The notes beneath the pieces were generated by a model. The model searched no databases, was not told the DNA's origin, and saw only the letters and a list, made by a program, of their open reading frames with translations. From Clostridium_AW sp040797845 (GTDB taxonomy: Bacteria > Bacillota > Clostridia > Clostridiales > Clostridiaceae), in NCBI GenBank assembly GCA_040797845.1, contig JBFNFA010000001.1, positions 310,001-374,000 of the forward strand: a stretch of 64,000 bases of DNA, in the 5' to 3' direction. Shown one piece after another: positions 60,410 to 64,000 of this stretch (positions are counted from its first letter, which is position 1; each line of letters opens with the position of its first letter). A program made the translations under genes and the position numbers.

Positions 60410-61366
60410 ATGATAGCAATACAAGGAGTAAGCAAAAATTATAACGATATTGCAGTATTAAAAGATGTAAATTTAGAAATAAACGAAGGCGAAATATTTG
60501 GAATAATAGGTAAAAGTGGAGCAGGCAAATCTACCTTATTAAGATGCTTAAATGGTTTAGAAGGATACACTGAAGGAAGTATACAAGTTATGGGAGAGGA
60601 AGTAAAAGAACTTACTTCTGATGGAATAAGAGAACTTAGAAAAGAGATGGGTATGATATTTCAAAACTTTAACTTGCTAAACACTTCAAAGGTTTTTGAT
60701 AATATAGCTCTACCTTTAAAGCTCTGGAACAAGGATAAAAAATATATAAAAGAAAGAGTGACTGAGTTATTAAGTTTAGTTGGATTGGAGGATAAAAAAA
60801 GTAGCTATCCAAGGGAATTAAGCGGTGGTCAAAAACAGAGAGTTGCTATAGCCAGAGCATTAACTTTAGAACCTAAAATATTACTTTGTGATGAAGCAAC
60901 TTCTGCTCTAGATCCAGAAACTACTAAATCAATACTAGCTTTATTAAAGGAGATAAATGAGAAGTTAAATATCACTGTAATTATAATAACTCATCAAATG
61001 GAAGTTATAAAAGAAATTTGCAATAGAGTAGCATTAATAGAAGATGGTGAAATAAAAACTTGCGGACTTGTAAAAGAATTATTTTTAAAACCAGAAGGAG
61101 AGTTAAAAAGGTTATTAGAAGGGGATGAATTACTTCCTAATGATGGAGTGAATATAAAAATATTTTTCCCAGGTGAAGTTAGTGAATCTTCAATAATAAC
61201 TTCGATGGCCAGAGAATTAGATATAGACTTTTCTATAGTTTGGGGAAAACTTGAGAACTTTAGACAAGAAGTATTAGGAAGCTTGATAATAAATGTGAAT
61301 AAAGAATATAAGGAGAAAATATGCAATTATTTAAGTAGTAAATCTATAGGATGGGAGGAGATGTAA
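60410..61366 (+). CDS. metN: Methionine ABC transporter ATP-binding protein
   Basis: A 318-residue ATPase starting ATG behind AAGGGGG. Walker A GKSGAGKSTLLRCLNGLE near 37, signature LSGGQKQRVAIARALTLE near 135, Walker B ILLCDEATSALDPETT near 155 and ITHQME. The final ~75 residues are the NIL domain that binds L-methionine and inhibits transport. Controlled by the tandem SAM riboswitches; first gene of metNIQ. Confidence 0.94.
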   Translation: MIAIQGVSKNYNDIAVLKDVNLEINEGEIFGIIGKSGAGKSTLLRCLNGLEGYTEGSIQVMGEEVKELTSDGIRELRKEMGMIFQNFNLLNTSKVFDNIALPLKLWNKDKKYIKERVTELLSLVGLEDKKSSYPRELSGGQKQRVAIARALTLEPKILLCDEATSALDPETTKSILALLKEINEKLNITVIIITHQMEVIKEICNRVALIEDGEIKTCGLVKELFLKPEGELKRLLEGDELLPNDGVNIKIFFPGEVSESSIITSMARELDIDFSIVWGKLENFRQEVLGSLIINVNKEYKEKICNYLSSKSIGWEEM

Positions 61367-61367
61367 C

Positions 61368-62009
61368 ATGTATAAAGAAATATTAATATCTGCCTTAAAG
61401 GAAACTGTATTTATGGTTGGTTACTCTACGATATTTGCTATTATTATTGGATTTGTTTTAGCAATAGTTCTTGTAGTTACCGATGACAAGGGATTAAAAC
61501 CTAATAAATTTATTTATGGAATTCTAGATTTATTTATAAATATTTTAAGATCTTTTCCATTTATTATATTAATGATAGCTATAATACCTTTAACTAAATT
61601 ATTGGTTGGAAAAAGTATTGGCACAGTTGCTGCAATAGTTCCATTGACAATAGGAGCAGCACCTTTTGCAGCTAGAGTATTAGAATCAGCATTAAAAGAA
61701 GTTGAGCCAGGCCTTATAGAAGCGGCGAAGTCCTTTGGAGCTACAAATACTCAAATATTGTTTAGAGTAATGTTAAAGGAAGCTTTTCCATCCATAATAA
61801 GAGCAATAATACTGACAATAATAAATCTAATAGGTTATTCCGCCATGGCAGGGGCAGTAGGTGGAGGAGGACTAGGACATGTAGCTATAAGCTATGGATA
61901 CAATAGATTCAACACAGAGATTATGATTTATACTGTCATAGTTTTGATTATTCTAGTTCAAATAATACAAAGTTTTGGTAATTTAGTTTATAAAAATTTA
62001 AATAAATAA
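61368..62009 (+). CDS. metI: Methionine ABC transporter permease
   Basis: A 213-residue membrane protein starting ATG behind GGAGGAG, one base after metN. Five hydrophobic segments. The cytoplasmic EAA loop is present (EAAKSFGATNTQILFRVMLKEA), and GSMAGAVGGGGLGHVAISYG-like glycine-rich motif near 160 is typical of MetI. Forms the channel with MetN. Confidence 0.93.
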   Translation: MYKEILISALKETVFMVGYSTIFAIIIGFVLAIVLVVTDDKGLKPNKFIYGILDLFINILRSFPFIILMIAIIPLTKLLVGKSIGTVAAIVPLTIGAAPFAARVLESALKEVEPGLIEAAKSFGATNTQILFRVMLKEAFPSIIRAIILTIINLIGYSAMAGAVGGGGLGHVAISYGYNRFNTEIMIYTVIVLIILVQIIQSFGNLVYKNLNK

Positions 62010-62036
62010 AATTTTAATTCTTAAGGAGGATTTATA

Positions 62037-62864
62037 ATGAAAAAAATTTCAGTTTTATTAGCAACAGCCTTATTATCAGTAGGATTAATCGGATGTTCTG
62101 GGGGAAAGAACGCAGAGAGTACTCAAGGAAAAGCAGGTACACAGGAAAGTAAAAAGGAAATAGTGGTAGGAGCAACTCCAGTTCCTCATACAGAAATATT
62201 AAAAGAAGCAGGTAAAATATTAGAAAAAGAAGGGTATACACTAAAGATTGTAGAATTTACAGATTACCAAATACCAAATACAGCTTTGGCTGAAAAAGAG
62301 CTGGATGCAAACTTTTTCCAACACATTCCATTTTTAGATAAAACAATCGCAGAAAAGAATTACGAATTAGATTATACTGCAAAAGTTCATATAGAGCCTA
62401 TGGGGATTTATTCAAAGAAGATTAAGGATGTAAAAGAACTAAAAAATGGAGCAGAAATTGCTATTCCTAATGATCCAACTAATGGAGCAAGAGCTTTAAG
62501 GGTATTAGAAAATGCGGGCTTAATCAAAGTTAAAGAAGGGGAACTTGTAACAAAGATAGATATTACAGAGAATAAAAAGAACTTAAAAATAACAGAATTA
62601 GATGCTGCACAACTTCCAAGAGTGATAGATGATATTGATGCCGCTGTAATAAATGCAAATTATGCTATCGAAGCTGGCTTAAACCCAACAAAAGATGCCA
62701 TAGCAATAGAATCACTAGATTCACCCTATGCTAATGTGTTGGCAGTAAGAAAAGAAGATAAAGAAAAGGAACATATAAAAGCATTAACAAAAGCATTAAC
62801 ATCTCCAGAGGTAAAGAAGTTTATTGAAGAAAAATATAAAGGTAACGTAGTTCCAGCTTTTTAA
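62037..62864 (+). CDS. metQ: Methionine-binding lipoprotein
   Basis: A 275-residue lipoprotein starting ATG behind AAGGAGG. Lipobox LIGC puts the lipid on Cys20. The NlpA/MetQ fold follows: GATPVPHTEILKEAGKILEK near 45, LDANFFQHIPFLDK near 90 and IPNDPTNGARALRVLENAGL near 146. It captures methionine outside and delivers it to MetNI. Confidence 0.94.
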   Translation: MKKISVLLATALLSVGLIGCSGGKNAESTQGKAGTQESKKEIVVGATPVPHTEILKEAGKILEKEGYTLKIVEFTDYQIPNTALAEKELDANFFQHIPFLDKTIAEKNYELDYTAKVHIEPMGIYSKKIKDVKELKNGAEIAIPNDPTNGARALRVLENAGLIKVKEGELVTKIDITENKKNLKITELDAAQLPRVIDDIDAAVINANYAIEAGLNPTKDAIAIESLDSPYANVLAVRKEDKEKEHIKALTKALTSPEVKKFIEEKYKGNVVPAF

Positions 62865-62891
62865 ATAAAATTTTTAAAATTATAGGTAGAA

Positions 62892-62922
62892 AACAACCCA
62901 AGTTACTGAGGGTTGTTTTTTT
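62892..62922 (+). terminator. Terminator of metNIQ
   Basis: AACAACCC (62892-62899) and GGGTTGTT (62910-62917) pair, followed by TTTTTATA. Confidence 0.88.
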
Positions 62923-63006
62923 ATACTATTAGTGAGGCTAGATAAGTTGAATAATATATTTAATAAAGCTATAATGAGTTTAAGTTATAAGGTTAGGAGG
63001 GTGTTT

Positions 63007-63546
63007 ATGTATTTTAAAAATTCGGGAAAAGAGAATACAGAAAAGACAGTAGAATTAGCATTAGCTGTTGCGAAGGAAAGGGGAATTAACCATATAATTA
63101 TTCCTGCTTGTGAGGGAGATACTGCTCTTTTATTTAAAAACTGTGGGTTAAATGTAATAGTTGTAACTCACGTAAATGGTTTTACTACTCCAGGTATTCA
63201 AGACATGAAAGAGGATCGTAAACAGGAATTAGAAGGATACGGTTTTAAATTATACACTTCAACACATGTATTATCTGGAGCAGAAAGGGCTTTATCTAAA
63301 AAGTTTGGAGGGGTATCTCCAATTGAAATAATTGCTCATACTTTAAGAATGTTTGGACAAGGAGTGAAGGTAGCTGTAGAAGTTACAACTATGGCCTTAG
63401 ATGGCGGACTAATTCCATATGGGAAAGATATAATTGCCTTGGGAGGTACTGAAAGAGGTGTGGACACTGCAATAATTATAAGACCTTCTCATTCATCTTC
63501 AATTTTGGAAACAAAAGTAAAAGAAATTATTTGTAAACCTGTATAA
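63007..63546 (+). CDS. Stand-alone pyruvate-kinase C-terminal (alpha/beta) domain protein
   Basis: A 179-residue protein from ATG 63007 behind TAGGAGGGTG; an earlier in-frame TTG/GTG region without an RBS is ignored. The whole protein is the PK_C fold: ENTEKTVELALAVAKERGI at the start, HIIIPACEGDTALLF, NVIVVTHVNGFTTPG and ALDGGLIPYGKDIIALGGT. In full pyruvate kinase this domain binds allosteric ligands. Free-standing copies are known in clostridia; function unknown. The stop overlaps a run of CTGTATAA repeats. Confidence 0.82.
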   Translation: MYFKNSGKENTEKTVELALAVAKERGINHIIIPACEGDTALLFKNCGLNVIVVTHVNGFTTPGIQDMKEDRKQELEGYGFKLYTSTHVLSGAERALSKKFGGVSPIEIIAHTLRMFGQGVKVAVEVTTMALDGGLIPYGKDIIALGGTERGVDTAIIIRPSHSSSILETKVKEIICKPV

Positions 63547-63602
63547 CTGTATAACTGTATAAATTGAATTATTTATACTTGTGTGGTAAAATTGTCATAA
63601 GT

Positions 63603-63645
63603 AAAACTTAGGCTTTATTGCAATAAAATCTAGGTTTTATTTTGA
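63603..63645 (+). terminator. Terminator after the PK_C gene
   Basis: AAAACTTAG (63603-63611) and CTAGGTTTT (63630-63638) pair with one G-U; the inner TTTATTGCAATAAA is itself self-complementary. Followed by ATTTTGATG. Confidence 0.7.
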
Positions 63646-63691
63646 TGTTTTGAATATAATGTAATTATAAAATAGAAAGAAGGTGATAGTT

Positions 63692-63787
63692 ATGGATATT
63701 GACCCTGGACCCTATAGGTGTACGTTAAAAAACAGTAAAGGAAAATATGCCATAACGTCTAAAGGTATGGTGATGCATAGGAGTTGA
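63692..63787 (+). CDS. 31-residue peptide immediately before mgtE
   Basis: An ATG frame behind AAGAAGGTGATAG encodes MDIDPGPYRCTLKNSKGK and ends with MVMHRS at a TGA five bases before the mgtE ATG. The good RBS and tight spacing argue for a real translated ORF and coupled expression. A TATAAT at 63655-63660 lies just upstream, so it would be near the 5' end of the message. The acidic/Pro N terminus recalls Mg-responsive leader peptides, as a speculation only. Confidence 0.5.
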   Translation: MDIDPGPYRCTLKNSKGKYAITSKGMVMHRS

Positions 63788-63792
63788 TGTAA

Positions 63793-64000
63793 ATGAAATG
63801 GGAAATCGAAGAAATATTAACACTGATTTCTGAAAAAAAATACACTGAAGTAAGGGAGAAAATAATTAATTTAAACCCAGTTCACATTGGAGAAATAATA
63901 GAAAATCTTGATTTATCTGAAGTTATATTGATCTTTAGAATGCTACCAAAGGACTTAGCTGTTGATGTATTTAACTATATAAATACAGAATTTCAGGAAA
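63793..64000 (+). CDS. mgtE: Magnesium transporter MgtE, 3' partial
   Basis: The first ~69 codons of an ORF starting ATG 63793, nine bases after AGGAG; it runs off the window. The sequence MKWEIEEILTLISEKKYTEV, then NPVHIGEIIENLDLSEV and LPKDLAVDVFNYIN, is the MgtE intracellular N domain, which senses cytoplasmic Mg2+ with the CBS domains and closes the channel. No M-box riboswitch is visible upstream. Confidence 0.85.
   Translation, partial: MKWEIEEILTLISEKKYTEVREKIINLNPVHIGEIIENLDLSEVILIFRMLPKDLAVDVFNYINTEFQE

Noticed and set aside
63539..63562. Three CTGTATAA repeats at the end of the PK_C gene as a possible CRISPR or iteron
   Set aside because: Only eight bases long with no spacers; best explained as slippage at the stop codon.
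63547..63691. M-box magnesium riboswitch before mgtE
   Set aside because: The gap is too short and has no conserved M-box segments; a terminator for the previous gene accounts for its structure.

Overview
The window looks like chromosome of a low-GC, endospore-forming anaerobe of Clostridium sensu stricto type. The evidence is the strong A+T bias, near-universal GGAGG-type ribosome binding sites with several TTG/GTG starts, and sporulation-associated genes (spoIIM, a YhcN/YlaJ-type lipoprotein, ytfJ/gerW, DacF-type carboxypeptidases). Anaerobic redox genes and S-box and PyrR-type RNA control point the same way. No rRNA, tRNA, CRISPR array or intact transposase was found. Almost all genes lie on the + strand. 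Every function below is assigned by reading motifs; no database search was run.

Layout. 1-3437: 3' end of a prophage tail module. 3706-5708: an unrecognised overlapping three-gene cassette (cytosolic protein, zinc-ribbon protein, membrane protein). 5709-6854: decayed DNA with two broken reading frames and a 22-bp perfect hairpin. 6855-10032: accessory genes, namely an RlaP/YcgL-type nucleotidyltransferase overlapping a CCA-adding-type enzyme, then an Mrr-type endonuclease. 10066-12820: codBA-like cytosine uptake and deamination behind a PyrR-type attenuator. 12963-18468: sporulation lipoprotein, spoIIM, xerD, two purine nucleoside phosphorylases and pyrimidine-nucleoside phosphorylase. 19059-26416: secreted Ntn-hydrolase, two D-Ala-D-Ala carboxypeptidases flanking scpAB, and ytfJ with its DUF2953 partner.

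26683-32027: iron alcohol dehydrogenase, a DcuS/CitA-like two-component system, and a two-lipoprotein extracellular flavin reductase whose small subunit carries an ApbE-type flavinylation motif. 32136-35481: S1-domain protein, then a radical-SAM/TIGR03915-type DNA repair pair whose promoter carries a perfect LexA box. 35486-38755: three membrane transporters. 39236-41496: a Cys-rich PyrK-like reductase coupled to an FAD oxidoreductase. 41634-44530: ArsR-type regulator and an ABC exporter with palindromic operators.

44531-51355 is a patchwork of small genes, structured repeats (including an IS200/IS605-like RNA end), four copies of a dispersed terminator-like hairpin, and a fused, broken prophage gene. 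51356-57705: AI-2E family permease, a pyruvate-kinase-like protein without its C domain, a SigY-like operon (ABC ATPase, permease, ECF sigma, two small membrane proteins) behind a matching ECF promoter, and a class V aminotransferase. 57787-59900: a BcrA-type ABC pair. 60036-62864: metNIQ under two tandem SAM-I riboswitches. 63007-64000: a stand-alone pyruvate-kinase C domain, a 31-codon ORF and the start of mgtE.

Best candidates for follow-up are the unknown cassette at 3706-5708, the SOS box in the radical-SAM promoter, the rearranged SigY-like operon with its ECF promoter, the tandem SAM riboswitches, the split flavinylated reductase, and the RlaP-Cca overlap.
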